Program-made: the position numbers and the translations under genes
Source of the DNA: Arthrobotrys musiformis
Taxonomy: Eukaryota; Ascomycota; Orbiliomycetes; Orbiliales; Orbiliaceae
NCBI GenBank assembly: GCA_036971715.1
Contig: JAVHJL010000008.1
Location: 2,480,001-2,544,000, forward strand
Length of the DNA stretch: 64,000 nt
Reading direction: 5' to 3'
In this document: in pieces, positions 35,501 to 48,800 of the stretch
Numbering within the stretch: position 1 is the stretch's first letter
Layout: each line of letters starts with the position of its first letter
Notes under the pieces: generated by a model
Database searches by the model: none
What the model was told of the DNA's origin: nothing
What the model saw: the letters and a program-made list of their open reading frames with translations, nothing else

Positions 35501-38029
35501 ACGGTGTACCAGTATACTGGTATTGTACGTCGTAGATTTGATCTTTCTGCTGAGCTAAAGAACTGTCCCGTGCGCAGTAACGTATGCATTCGTATATTAC
35601 ATAAAGCTAGTTGTGCAACGTCGGCATTGGTCGATATGGATGTAGTGGGACGGCAGGACGGCATAAACCACGGAACGGTACCACTCTGCTTGACCACTGC
35701 CGTTTGTTGGGGATTACAGCTATAACCATGGCTATGCTTGTAAACGTTATCACAATATATTGGAATTCCTTGAACATTAACGGTATGGATTGCAATATTA
35801 CAATTTAGTGCCTTGGATCAATGATATTGCTCCAAACATGCCCTCGTCTGATCATATATGATGGGTTCCAACATAGTTCCATCCTGGATCCTGCACGTTG
35901 CTGATGAAATGAATTCAATAACATTAATCCCTTGGTAATACCTATCATGATATCACCTCGGTGTAACTATCTCATGCATGTGCAGATTCTTGCGGAATCG
36001 AAGCCGGAAGATGATTCCAGGACCTCATAGAATCAAGATATATTGTATTTCGCATATATCAATTATATTGCGAAAGGCCAAGAAAATTACAAACCGGTGA
36101 CGGCCATGTTGATTCGAGATCTCCCTTGCATCAAGGAAATCTCGAGAAAACTTGGATTAGTCAAGGCCTAGAATTGAGCTTTGTTTCATGCCAAGAACTT
36201 TGGATGTAATATCAAGGATGCTGCGACGAGTTCCAGACCTTCAAACACTTAAGATATTTTTGAGAGGTTCTGAGATATTTGCGATAGGATGCTAACAAGA
36301 AAAGGGACCGGAATGCTCCTTCCGATGCAGAGATCTTCATTACCAGCAGAATCCGGTTTGGAGTCTTTAGAAGAGAAAGGATCGTCAGGTGACACAGTCA
36401 TTTCGACGAGGCCGACAACACATCTGGGCATAGGCCGCCCGTCGTGGGGGGTTCTTCTAAGCGCTCGAAATTGACAGGAAATTCCGATTGCCGATTTTTG
36501 GGACATTCCAGGCCCATGGATAGAGATCGAATTATAATAATATTGTCCGCATTCTAGAAATAGACTAGCAGTGTGACTATCAGTTTGCATTAAAATTACG
36601 CACATAAAGCCTTTTGATCGTTGAGTGCATTGTAACATTGAAATTATAGATCGATTTCGGGTGCAGACTTAGCCTAATATAGTGATGGCTGACGCTGTGA
36701 TTTGCTAATGGCGTAATTGTGTGGCGTACTTGGGCTCCCAGATCCGAAATACTGGGAAAACAGCTTTGTAAAACCTAGCTATAGATATATAACAAAGGTA
36801 GGATTTGAATATGATTGGGAGAAATAGTAGGTTTGAACCCATGATATCAAGCCTTCTTCTAAGGTAGCTTTATATATAGATCTGCAGTCCTAAAACGAGC
36901 GGAGGGTGACAATAACCTTCTTGATGCCATCTTATAGCCCTAGCGAGCTTCACTGTTAGCATGACTGAGAATTTGTCGCTAGCTCTAGAGGTAACTTCGT
37001 CGGATGTTGCCTAAGTCGTAATATTTCGATAATAGGGTCCTTCACTCGAAAGTAACACGAAAGGATACTCGAGTCAGAATACCAGCTACGCTGACCGAAA
37101 TGCCGGCAAGGGTCCGGCTTCGCTACTAAGAGCAAACATTTAAATGGTTGGGGCGTCGGGATGAGGGTTAGCAGCGTCTAAAGAGGGATAGGGTCCCTGG
37201 CTTTTGAGGAACTTTAGTAGAAGTACCTTTAGGTAGCTGTACTAGTATACTTTTCTATACTTGACTGGATCAAGGGTTCGAACAAACTAGGAGGATAACT
37301 AACTAATCGGCATTGCGTCGGGATCCAATGTTAATAGAATTATGAGTACGAATCTAAGCATGTGCATGCGCATATGTAACAATCGGACGGATATCATGTC
37401 ATCAATGTTGCACGCCGCCGAAAATAGCACGTGAATGGGACGGGCAGAATCTAACTGACAGGCAGAACTAATCTATTTGATCGCCATAAAGTCGTTGAGG
37501 GTTTCTCAGCAGCCCTTGGAGTTTTACGGCCCTGGATTTTTCAACAAAAAAAAAAAAGAAAGAAAGAAAGTTACGGGTAGGCCTGTAGGTCTTAAGACGA
37601 GCAATTAATGCAGTGAACCAGGACTGGTCCTAGCTCGACTGCAAGACGGGGAAGAACCCTATCCTCAGGGTGTTTTCGAATGCTTGTAAATTACAGGTCC
37701 GTAGGGTTTAGGTTTATGAAGTCTCCCTATTAGGCTATGAGGTGCACTAACCCTGACTTTATCGAGTCATGATCGATACTCGACAGGCCTGAGAAGCTAG
37801 AGTTGACTAGCTAAAAAAGTCAAAATGTTGTAGACCAGGACCTCAGGTTACACAATGGACATTTGTGTTGTCTGTGTTGTACTTCTCTTTTCGGCCGAAA
37901 CGCTTTTTTTCTCTGTCGCAAAATTTCTGAATCGGTCGCGATCGACTTTCAATCTTCGACTTCATACTCCACATCACCTCACCAAATTTTACCCACCAAT
38001 CGTCGCCTTATCGCTCCATACGATCCAAT
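32576..38029. other. 5.5-kb intergenic region
   Basis: From 32.6 to 33.4 kb is probably the leader and promoter of the minus-strand regulator (purine-rich on +). The segment 34.3-34.9 kb is noticeably GC-richer, and 35.3-37.8 kb is AT-rich. The longest frame (minus, 36249-36638, 129 codons) has no recognisable motif. Some short stretches resemble tRNA arms but do not fold into a full tRNA. No supported gene. Confidence 0.45.
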
Positions 38030-39120
38030 ATGCGGGCGGGACGGTCGAAAGCATACAAGAAGCTGATGGCGGTTTACGCCAACAGCTTCGGATTCCGCGA
38101 GCCGTACCAGGTACTCGGTAGGTACGCTTCAAACCCACATCTATGAGCCGACATCGCCATTACACAACTACAAGGAAATCTAGTTGCGGCGGCCAATTGA
38201 TACGAACTGGGGATAAATCGCTAACATCTATGCGCTCAACAGTTGACCCAACTTTTATTCAAGATGCGATGAAATACAAAATGGACATCGTCGTCATGCT
38301 GGAACGAACTCTACAAGGGAAAGCTAAGCCTAGTACGTCCCCAAAGATCCAATATATCGTAAAGGCGTCTATTCTAACGGACCGCTGGATAGTGATAACG
38401 CAGTGCTGTATAAGACACTTATATGCCACCGACAATCAACCTCTAATCAACCTCGCCAAAACCTTCGAACGCAGGCGGTGTAACCACTCCATCAGCGACG
38501 ACCCCCTATCGGCACTAGAATGCATGCTCTCCGTCGTTATACCCTCCGAGGATGCGCCAATCCCCAATAAACATCGCTATGTGGTGGCTACAGACGATCA
38601 GGATATGAGGGAGAAGTTCAGAGAGTACCCTGGAGTACCTGGAATACACATTGTCAGGAGCGTTATGGTATTGGACCAAATCAGCGATGCGACAGCCAAA
38701 TGGAGAGAAGACCAAGAGAAGGGAAAATTAAGAAGTGGATTAAAGGATAGACCCTCTTCGAAAAAGCGGAAGAGGGACGAGGACGATGATGAGGAAATGC
38801 GGGATGGCGATGAATCTGAATCGGAGGCCGATGACAAATCAACGAGTGGGGCGCCGGAGAAAAAGGGATTACCCGCGAAAGAGGCTCCAAAGAAGAAGAA
38901 AGTTTATGGAAAACAGAAGCAACCAAATCCTTTGAGCGTAATGAAGAGGAAGAAGAAGCCACCTACGAAAGCTCCTGCCAAGACCTCAAAGAGCGAAGGC
39001 GCAGGTGGAGAACTACCGAAAACCAAGAGAAAGCGGAAACGGACCCATGCAAATAGCGGCAGCGCTACAGGCGATACGAAGGATGTATCAGGGGATACGG
39101 GCGCTCAGACCGAGGCATGA
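38030..39120 (+). CDS. UTP23: rRNA-processing protein Utp23
   Basis: Three exons (38030-38117, 38243-38332, 38393-39120), 301 aa. Utp23 is a PIN-like, catalytically weak component of the small-subunit processome that works with snR30/U17 in 18S rRNA maturation in the nucleolus. The family pattern is clear: the start MRAGRSKAYKKLMAVYANSF, then FREPYQVLVDPTF across the first junction, the ERTLQGKAKPMITQCCIRHL stretch across the second, and RYVVATDDQDMREKFR with GVPGIHIVRSVMVLDQIS. The last 110 residues are a Lys-rich nucleolar tail. Intron 2 is exactly 60 nt with no in-frame stop, so an unspliced message would keep the frame, but family alignment requires its removal. Convergent with the methyltransferase gene. 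Confidence 0.92.
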
Positions 39121-39502
39121 GAACGATGAAGACATAGGGGACGGAATTTTGTACGATAAACGGAGAATCAGGCGCATGTAAAATTGCAAAATGGAACTTT
39201 TTTTTTGGTTTCCAGGTCCATCGCGGTACCCGTCAGAAGGATACAGTAAACGTAAAATACATGATGTATAATAAAAGAAGTCTATATATATGATCTACGT
39301 GAGTAGTCTAAGGGGTTCGTGTGTCTATATCGGTGAAATGGGAAGAACATTCGCAAAAGGGGGCTTCGTCAAAAACAAAACGCTAAAGGAAATGTAAGGA
39401 TAATGGGTAAAGCCATCCAGGGCCTCTAGTCGTCTGCGAAGGAAGTGAATCTCCCTCGCAACTACGACGTCCGCATACAATCATTCCATCGTAATCAAAC
39501 AC
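39121..39502. other. Convergent 3' spacer
   Basis: 382 bp between the stop codons of the Utp23 and methyltransferase genes. AT-rich and holding both 3' ends. No coding frame. Confidence 0.6.
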
Positions 39503-41705
39503 TCACGCACTGGGCTTCCTGGCGTAGATGACGTACAGCTTCTGGTAGGCATGAATCGCTCTGTTTTTCATGTCCGTCATCGCCCGTTGAACCAAAGCCA
39601 TACTCTCGTCCTCGTCAATGTCCAACGCCCGTTTCAATAAAACTTTTGTGCCAGTTTCCACCATCATTAACAACTGCGCCTGGTGCAATCTCCCAATTTC
39701 TTTGTACGTCGCATCTTTTGGCCATCCGTTCACAGGGACCTTGTAAACTCGTACGACAACTTGCTGAAACCCAACTTCGCGCATGTGCCCCACAATCTCA
39801 TCGCTCGTAAGGTCGACTTCCCGCTCTGGGAATCGCTGCATAGCCTCTCGGCATTTCGCATTCCACCTGTACAGGTTCGTCTGCGGCGAGTACGTCCCGT
39901 CATCGGAGTAGTACCCGTAGAGCTCCTCGTGGAGTTCAATATACCCGCCGGGCTGTAGACAATCATAAGCTTGTCGGATAAAGCCGCGCCAGTCATCGAT
40001 GTACAGGTGATTCCAGCGGGAGAAAACTAGGTCAAAGATGTTTTGGGGCAAGTTCCAGTCGCTGTTATAGTCGTGTTGCAATATGAATTCGAGACTAATA
40101 TGGAGAAAAGACAGGGGTTCCCCTACGTTCTCTTCCCGTGCCACACCACCCTCCTTGACCCAACTCACGTCGGAGAGATATGAGGTCAACTGGAGAGCAG
40201 TGTGATTTCCCGACACCCGGCAGGTCGGGATTTGGGGAAGAGAACAAGAGGGGGGGTGAGGTTAGCACAAGCATTATAATGCAGTAGCGTATATATCAGC
40301 TATAGCGTGTGGTATTATTGCATATGTCAAGAAAACAACGCAACAATATACCCGAAACTGGGGACATGCATGTAGGATAATATAGAATAGATGAAAGAAA
40401 CGTTGAGATATTCCGAAAGAAAGCACGCTAATAGGCTCGCGTGCGGGGGAGAGGATCTATAGGGAGGGGGAGGCTTTTTCGGTTGTGATGATGGTAATAT
40501 TGCAGGAATGTTAAGATGAGACGAAAGTGTAGGAGATTTAGAGGCTGTGGTTATAATTGGAAACAATATGGAATCTTCGATGGCGATACCCGAGGAAGGC
40601 GTCTGGAATGTTTAATATAGATGAGGGACTTACTTAGGAGGGATCATGGTCGGCTGGATCGGAGTAATGTCTGTAGCGATAACATGCGCCATCGGGTACT
40701 CATCCGCTGAGACGAGCGAGGTCGCAGTTAAGATGCATGCACATGTTAGCAATTTCTACCCAATAGTGTGAAGGTCGTTTCCGTAGAAAGAGCCCTGAAA
40801 GAAAAGTTTGGGGGTCACCATTGGGCATGGGATATGCTGGGAGAATCATGTCGAATGATGGCATTGGTGCTCTGGGCAGGGAAGGGCCGGGGGCACGAGA
40901 ACTTGGCTTGACTTTTCAAGTACAAGCCTTGAGAGAGAGGGGTAGGGGGTAAAACTCTTCACAGCGGTGTAATGGATAGGTAGACAATAAACGAGGCAAG
41001 GGATAGACGGTAGATGTCTGTGTGTTAGAATGAGTGGTGTGTGGGTGGAACTTACCAGCATCGAATGCCCATTTGCCAGAACCCGTCCCAACGTCCAAAA
41101 TCCTCTGCGGATTTGTAGATATCGGAGCAAAATGAAGTTTTCCGTCGAACAATAGCGTCGACATATGATGCTTGAGATTGAGCCGGTCGATTTCCTGTTG
41201 TAGAATACCAGCGTAAGCTGCTGCCTGGTTCTGTCGACGGTTCGCCATTTATTTTCGCTGGGGGGAAAGGAGCGGTTTGTGCAAGTTGAAGGGAATATAG
41301 CCGGATGATTGTAATTTATGGTTCAATTGAAAAGAGCAACAAGGCGAAGTCGAGAGGGAAAAAAAAAAATGAGACCAGCAGGAGAGAGAGAAACGCTTAC
41401 GTAGCTTACCCTGGTAGATAGAGGGACGGGCGATGCTCTTCGGGATATCGATTCGATATGGTTGTACATTTGATATCGAGCCCTAGTGTTAGACCATTAT
41501 CAGATGTGATTAAGGCGCAAAAGGCGGAAAAAATCCGGATGAAATCAAACTCTCAGAGGAGGAGATGAAACTGGAAGTGGGTCACTTACTCATCGGACCC
41601 GAGCGTGGAGTCAGCGTAGCCATTGTCATCGTCGTCGTCTATATCGTCAGCTGCGGCTTCGATAACACCAGTCACGTGGGGGTCCTGGGCACCTAGAAAC
41701 GACAT
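39503..41705 (-). CDS. LaeA-like SAM-dependent methyltransferase
   Basis: Five exons: 41590-41705, 41410-41482, 41056-41230, 40634-40706, 39503-40094, giving 342 aa with all phases matching. Class I methyltransferase of the TAM/LaeA-like group common in Pezizomycotina. The first exon is acidic (DDIDDDDDNG). Motif I is ILDVGTGSGKW (107-117). Then come DEYPMAHVIATDITPIQPT (acidic-loop region) and the DLVFSRWNHLY and FIRQAYDCLQPGGYIELHEE core. The acceptor of exon 3 could also be 6 nt further in. An alternative start at 41248 would give a shorter protein lacking exons 1-2. Relatives modify small molecules or influence secondary metabolism, but no metabolite cluster is visible here, so the substrate is unknown. 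Confidence 0.85.
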
Positions 41706-43838
41706 AGGGAAGGCCTGGTTATGTTGTTTTAAGAAATAATTAAAGAAAGTACAAAGTGAAGTGTGAAGGGAAGGCCTGCCCCGAGATATATTATTAAGCT
41801 TCGTTCTGTAGAAGTTCTAGAATGGCGTCTGGAAGGATGATGCCCCTAAAAACTTCGAAGAGAGATGCCAGCTTTTATATCTCGAATGACAGCAAGAGAG
41901 AGAGCCTGAAGAAATCCACCGAGCCTTGTAATCCGTGAGAAGCCAAGATAGAAAGAGTGATCATGGTAGGATTTGTGGATTGAAAGTTGAAAGTCGACTG
42001 TGTGTCTGTAGAAGATTTTGACTACAGGATGACGAAAATTTTACTTTCATGAGACGAAAAAGAAACGTCCCGTCTCCGCAATGAAACTCCGACGAAAGGG
42101 CGAGGAAATCGCTCGCGGGGTTCGCGGGGGAAAAGCTTGAGAGTCCTCAATGGTTATAAATACCCAGATTAAAAAGTCCAGGTGATCCCAGATGCTCGGA
42201 ATTTTTGTTTGCTCGTATTTTGTTCGCAATTGACCCCTTCCCCTTGTTGGGAAAGATATAAGGCGTTCCTAGACCTTGACGTCGGGGTTTTCTAGAAGGA
42301 AGAAAAAGAAGTGGATATATATATTAAAAGTGGTTGATATTATATTCGGGTGGCACCTGTCAAGGGATCGAATATGCGCACGGATAGTAAGGTCCCGAAA
42401 CTTGTTTGGAGTTTTGAGATAGTACCTTTTTTTCGTGAAAGGGGTGCCTTCAAGGGGAGCCTAGGCGTACGAATCAACTTGTCTAAGTTAACTTCCGGGA
42501 CGGTAGATTCGCTAAGGATTTTTTATCGACTTACTAGGATCTTCCTTGATGGGGACTTTTCTTGGACCGTCTACCGAAGTAGAAGATAGGTTTGAATGAG
42601 GACTATATACGTGTTGGATTTTGTTTTGGGAATATATATCCGGACGGTTGATGCTGGAGCCTTCGGACTGATGGTTGAGATTTTTTTGTTTGGGTATCTC
42701 CGAAGATAAAGAACCTCGTCGACGACGGCACGGCAAATAGGTTGGCGTACGTATCATCCAAGGATTGGAAAAGAAATTTTATATTGGGTTTGCGAACACT
42801 TGGTTGAAGATCATTCGATGCCTCCCCCATGAGCCACCCAGCCGCTATCTCGAAATTTTAAGATGACCTGTAACATATGAAAACCGGCATTGCGGATATA
42901 TGAATTGAGGGGTACTGTAAGTTCGATGCTGGGGGGGTATATCGGGATATGATTTAAAGTGAGATATGTTGGCGGTTGGTTATAATCTTTTCACGGCACG
43001 CAACTTCCCACAGAAATTACGCTGTCAACTTGCGTCCACCTATTAATTCCCGCCGATGCGGTCTGTTACAAGCTGCTTCAGACGAAGCTTATGATCCTAG
43101 CTCAAGCTCTCAAATTTCCAATGTGTGGCGAGTAGCTAAGGGTAATGGATCTTTGCAGCGATATCCAAGCTAGGGTGGCTGCAAGCTGCAGGGAGGAATT
43201 CAGCCTCAACCCTCGCCCCTCAACGTCCAGCGAAATCGCAAGGTGGAAAGGTGATAAGATTGGAAATTTGGACTGTCGGATCGAATTCCTTGTCTACCTG
43301 CAGCGGGATCCACGGATTATCGGGTGGGTGTAGGCGAGAGCGAAACGCCATCTGACGAGCTGGCGCCGCCGATATGGTTGAATTTCAATCAATAGCCGTT
43401 GTAATTCTACTTGGATAGCTTAGACGATGAGTGTTGAATCTATTTCCCGATTTTAGAGATATGCCAAAACTGGCAAATGGCAACGGCTCGCTTGCGAATT
43501 AGAATTGTATGCTGCGGCCTTAACGGATCTGTAGATTGGCGAGCTCAAGGGGTGTCGACAACTTGTTGGATTTAGATCGAAAACGGTAACTGTTGCATCA
43601 CTGCCGCGCTATAGCAAAACCAATATCGAAAGTCGTTATTGAATTATCAACGTCGCCCTGCATGATATGAAACACTCATGTTAGCATGGTATCATCTTTT
43701 TCGGTCACAACATATACTCCGGGACCGCAGCTAGATAAGGTGAACAGATTGATAGCAATATCGGGAATAGCCAGAAGGTAAAACCCGTCGTATGTGCGCA
43801 AAACTAGCTGAAGCCAACATGATCCCCGCGTCGGCCTA
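41706..43838. other. Intergenic region, 2.1 kb
   Basis: Promoter of the methyltransferase gene at the left, then a stretch with short frames on both strands (for example minus 42512-42830) that show no family signature. No gene supported. Confidence 0.45.
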
Positions 43839-44277
43839 TCATCGGTAGCTACGGAAACCATGTGCCGGAATTTTTAAAAGTACAACGTCATCAAGCTCGG
43901 GCTCAACCAATTTTAAAAGTGCGGTTGTGGGAAACAATACCGGAAACCCGAGATCCAGAGATTGGATAACCGGCCCATGATCCCAGAAACGCCTGGTCAA
44001 GTCCTCAAACAAGTTGAAGGTGATGCTGACGTGTGAATAGGAACTATTATCGTGCTTACAAGATCTAAGGTGGCTGGTGCATATCCAAATTTCGGAAAGT
44101 TTCTGTTGTAGTGGCACTGTAGCCTCGTTTTGATGAGAGTTGAGAAGGTGGAGTTTGAAAGATAGTTTCGTGATTGCTAGCCGACAGCTGGATAAATATA
44201 CCAGCACCCTCGCTGTTGCCCGAGAAGGTTCAAATATGAATATAGCGGGGAAATTATTGGAATTCTCCTGTATATTC
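43839..44277 (-). pseudogene. Protein-like open stretch, possible gene remnant
   Basis: A 146-codon stop-to-stop frame without a good ATG at its start reads like a folded protein: FIFEPSRATARVLVYLSSCR, KLSFKLHLLN, HVSITFNLFEDLTRRFWDHG and SLDLGFPVLFPTTALLKLVE. The alternating hydrophobic segments recall leucine-rich F-box or similar fungal orphan proteins, but I cannot name the family. Another protein-like frame (43676-43861) continues in a different phase just downstream, and nothing coding joins upstream. This fits an eroded gene with frameshifts. It could also be one exon of a poorly resolved gene. Confidence 0.28.
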
Positions 44278-45838
44278 TAGAAACGAAATGTCAGCTCGCG
44301 CCCATAATATTGCGTATGCATATGAGTTCTCGAGCCTCGGAGGGACTATATTAAGATGTTCCAAATCCCAGAAATTGATCAACCTACCCGGTACCCAGCT
44401 GGTCTTGTCAGCTGAAATTGCCCGTCGGTAATATACGACCGTTAATTACGAAGAACGGCCCTGAAATTTATGGAAAATCGTAAAAACTCCTACTAAGCGA
44501 AATGTTAGGGTGGAGTTACAGATATAGTAGACCGCTAGAAGCTGAATGCCCGTCGTTATTACTGTTCCAGAAAAAAAAAAAAAAAAAGTTCAACCACCAG
44601 CTCAGCTGACCATGTTCGAACTGCGACAGTCAGTGTAATTTCGCCTGTTCTCCACCCCACATCTTGGAAAATTAGTCAGCTTGAAGGTAGGTCAAACGAA
44701 TGGCAAACAACCTGGGCATGCGGATCGGCCGTGGTATAAATTATTGAACATAAGTACGCGAATAGTGGCCGTCTTCTTCGTACGAATTTGGGATGGGCAG
44801 TTAGTCAAGGTGCGCGGGCGTGTCCGTGCATTCCAGACGTTAAATTACAACAGTGACACCGAGGAATGGAGCTTGAAGATTTGAAGATATTGGATGAAGC
44901 GTACGTAAGCGACGCCAGAATGATGAATGCTGGATTCAAGTGATCATACACCCGCAGCAATTGCTCACTGGCAGAGGCCTTCCCCTCTTCTTGTGCATAT
45001 TGTTTACAAGAGTATCGCATCGTTCCAAGGCCGTGCAGAATCTCCCAATACAGGAATTTTAGCAGGAAAGGTGCAGGGCCACGTTTTTATTATAAGTCGA
45101 TTCGCTTAACCGAATTTTATAACTAAACTTCCCGAACGGACTTTTTACCCCAAGCAAGTAGAACACCGACAAACACCGGATAAATTTACCAGGAAAGCAC
45201 ACATGTATGTCGCATCAAACGACTGGATTGTAGATTGGAAATCGATCGGACTTGGTTCGATTTCATGTCAATACATGTCATCTGGGATAGGTGCATTTAG
45301 AAGTGTCAGCCACAAAATCCCGAAAATTGAGAGTGTTGTGGATAAGGCGTCGGGTTCTCCACCACGCAGCTGACAATGGCCAGTGGCTCACAAGACCGGA
45401 CCAATAGGTTGCCCAACAAGCAAACGTCGGGTTGTTCGGCGAAACGCTGTGGAGTTCTGGTTTTGGAAACAAAGTTCGTGGGCATGTCACCGTGCACCGC
45501 CTTGGCGTAGTGGATCGAGCTCGGGCTTTTCCAATCTCTACACCAAATCCAATTGTTTATATTTAATGGAAAGCTACTATAGAGTGACCTGAAAAACTAA
45601 GGAGGCGGATCGCTTCAAAACTCGCAAGTAATTGACAAACCCAGCAAATGAACAAAGCAAAAGCAATTAGTATGGCTTGAGGTTGAGGTAATAAAGACAG
45701 GAAAGAAAGTTTTCAAAATTGAGGGGTTGGGTCAAAGTTTTTGTCAAGACGATATCAGGTCCTGTAAGTGTGGAAACCAGCAGAAGCTAATTGAGCTCTG
45801 ACAAATTAAAATTTTCAAATATTGAGTTTGGCTGGATT
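44278..45838. other. Intergenic region with poly-A and tRNA-like pieces
   Basis: Contains A17 at 44571-44587 and two stretches (about 45340 and 45497) resembling the D-arm of a tRNA without a matching T-arm. No coding frame supported. Confidence 0.45.
44571..44587. repeat. Poly-A tract (17 bp)
   Basis: Uninterrupted A17 in the intergenic region. Confidence 0.95.
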
Positions 45839-48800
45839 TTAAAAGCCGAATGGGTTCTCGGGAGCTGTGGGTACGGTTAGAATTTGTAGACTTGAGTGGT
45901 AAAATAAAAGATGGTATATTGGAGAACTTACTGGCAGCGTTCAAGTTGGCTTTCCTTACGCCCGTTGGCTGAGGCGCTAGTTTACCAGGTGTGACTCCAA
46001 ACTTGACTGCGGGAGCTGGGCCAGTAGCCTGCGGCTTGAGGGGCGTCAAAGCTGGCATCAAGTTTTTGTTCAGACCGCCAGCGCCAAACTGGGTACCAAA
46101 CCCATTCTGCTGCTGTGGGACAGCGGTGTTTTGAGGTAACAGAGGAGTTGGAAGACTGAGGTCGACGGTGGGCTTGAAGGGAGGTGGTAATGGTCCCAAT
46201 CCCGAACCGGTAGGCTGTGGGAGAAGTGAGTTGTAGCCAAGCTGCGGTTGACCATAACCAGTAGGCTGAACGGCGATACCGCCATAATTGATCTGGGGGA
46301 CCCCAAAATTATTTGGAACAGCGGTAAGCTGTGGCTGCAGGGCCGCAACTTGTTGTTGCTGAAGAAGGGCTTGCTGCTGCTGGAGGGCTTGTTGGGCCTG
46401 CAATTGTCTTTGGAACTCGGCCTGCTGCAACTGCTGCTGCATACTCAGTTGCCCCTGTGGGGCAATAGATGACACATTTTGGTATCCCGTTATTGCAGGG
46501 ACTAGCGGTTGGATTTGCTGAGGGAAATTCTGAGCAGGAGTAGATTGTGGCCGCTGAGGTGGAGGTGGGACTAAACCTCCTACGTTCTGAGCAATTTGTG
46601 GTGCCTGAGGCCGTTGTCGGGCGGTAGCCTGAGCCTGAGCTTGGAAGGCAGTGTGCTGGGGTTGGAGAACTCCTGTCTGTTGGTAATTGATGTATGGAGG
46701 CGATGCTGGGGAGGTTTGTTGTGCTGGTTGTTGATACACCGATAATGGCGCTGCAAGAATATTTGCTGGAGGGGGTTGCCATGTTTGCTGTGGTGGAGCC
46801 GACGAAGGCTGGGGCGGCGGAGATATCACAGCAACTGGCGCTGGCTGCTCCGCTGGAGGCGAGGGCGTTACTACTGTCGGCTTCAATGGTTCATCCAAAA
46901 GCGATAGCTCTCGTAAAGCACCAGTGGGAGGCTGGGGTTTTGGCTGAGCTTGTGTCTCTGCTGGAGCAGCGGTAACTTGCTGGGGAGCAGGGGAGACGGA
47001 TTTTGGTGGTTCTGCTGACTCTTGTTTTGAAGGCTTTGGAGCCCAGGGGTCGTTGTCTTTAGCCGAATTTTCCTGTATCTTGGAGGGTTCCGGGGTGGGC
47101 TTCCTTTGCTCCAGCATCTTAGGATCCACTACATCCGAGGTTTGGACACCAGGTGCCGGACGTTCTCTACGCGTGTTATTCTTAAGACCACCATCAGGGT
47201 TAGTGAATAGACTTTGTTGACCATCTCCGTTACCAGTTACCTCTTCTTTCTTCCGCCCATATTTGCTGTCTAGGAATTTCATAACCCGTAAAATATCCCC
47301 CTCCTTGAGTCCAAGCGTTCGCAGGACGGCTTGGTTGATTTCCGGTAGAATCGACTCATCCATGCTGTCTTTCGCGAAGTTATTGGCGTATCTCTGGCAT
47401 GCATGAACGTCCACACCACAGTTCAGGAAAAATTCGAACCAGTCGTAATCGTTGCTGTTCGTATTTCCGTTCCCTTTGGACCTATCGACTGTAATCCCGA
47501 TGGGGGACTTGGGCGCACTGGAGGTAGAAGGCCCTGCGCTAATCGCAGTAGTGACACTGGCTTTGTGCTTCCCACGAAGATCAGATAGCGGCTTGTCTTC
47601 GTCAAGACTTAGTCCGGTTTTCCTCTCTACGTACTCAAGGTCTTGCTTCGACATCTTGGCAACAGGGACAGCAATTTTAACACCATTGACTTTGTGAAGG
47701 TGGATAACACCATCTCTAAGATTGAGGAACTCAGCATCGACCTTGAAAGTTCCGGACCTGTCAGTCCAAGTTCGGACGTGCTTTGCGTTCGGCTCTATCA
47801 AAATATTAGTATTGGGTCATAAAGTATGAGTTCGGATCGCGTACTTGGCTTGTCATTTGTGGCCGTTCTTCCTGTGGGCTTTCTGCTACTGGAGCTAGTA
47901 GTAGAAGTCGTATTTGGAGTATTCAAACTGCTATCACGAGGTGGAAGCATGATCCCTGGACCAACACTGGCTTTATGTTGATGGTTATGTCGTGAATCTC
48001 GTTCCTTCCCTTTCGAGGATTCTTCAGGGGCGGGTGGTTCAATGGAGCGGGTGTTTTTGATCTCAACGTAACTGCTAGGGACCACTCCCTCCTTTCCATT
48101 GATGATACGCCTCACATTCCACCATTCGTCTGACTGGCCATCATCAAGAATGACGACTTCGTCGCCGACCTTAACACTAACTTCATCGGACCCTTGAGCA
48201 TCGAAGTCATACAAAATGATACCGAGTTTTTTCCCGCCACTCTTTGCAATCGCCATGACCTCGCTCAAGCCCGCTGCTCTGGCAGCACCTCTCATTTCTC
48301 CCAAATCCCGAATTATCTCACCGGCAGTGTCTTTGCTCTCGGCACGGAGATCAAGCGATCGTATCGGGGAAACGAGATCGAGTCCAACATGTTTTCCATC
48401 AGCACTATAAGTTTGTAGATCTCCGATTTCCCAGGTGGTCGATGGAATACTCTTTTTTTGTGGAGTTAGAGTAATTCTACCGTTGCCAAGTTCGAGAATG
48501 CACGGGATTTTCTTCTTGTTCACGATTTCGTCGATTGGATATCGGTGTACACCTGCAGCTGCGATTTGCTCAAACGTAGTAGGAGGGTGTGGAGATATTG
48601 GTGAGGCATACGGCGTAGATATATCGGACCTGGGTCTTTCGGGGAGGCGTGGGGCGGGTTCGTCATCGTCGCTCGCTTCAGGGGTAAAGTGGACGGCCTT
48701 TTGGGTATGAGTCTGGGGTGGAGGAGTGTAACGAGCCGTAGTCGGGGACGCAACAGGCGATTGAGCAGCGATTGAAGCCTGTCTTTGCTTCAAAGCTGCT

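Noticed and set aside
36249..36638. 129-codon minus-strand frame
   Set aside because: Somewhat protein-like but with no motif and no upstream or downstream exon. Such frames are expected by chance over this length of intergenic DNA.
36800..36870. Possible tRNA on the minus strand (GGGTTCAAACC B-box-like)
   Set aside because: The T-stem and anticodon stem do not pair and no A-box lies at the right distance.
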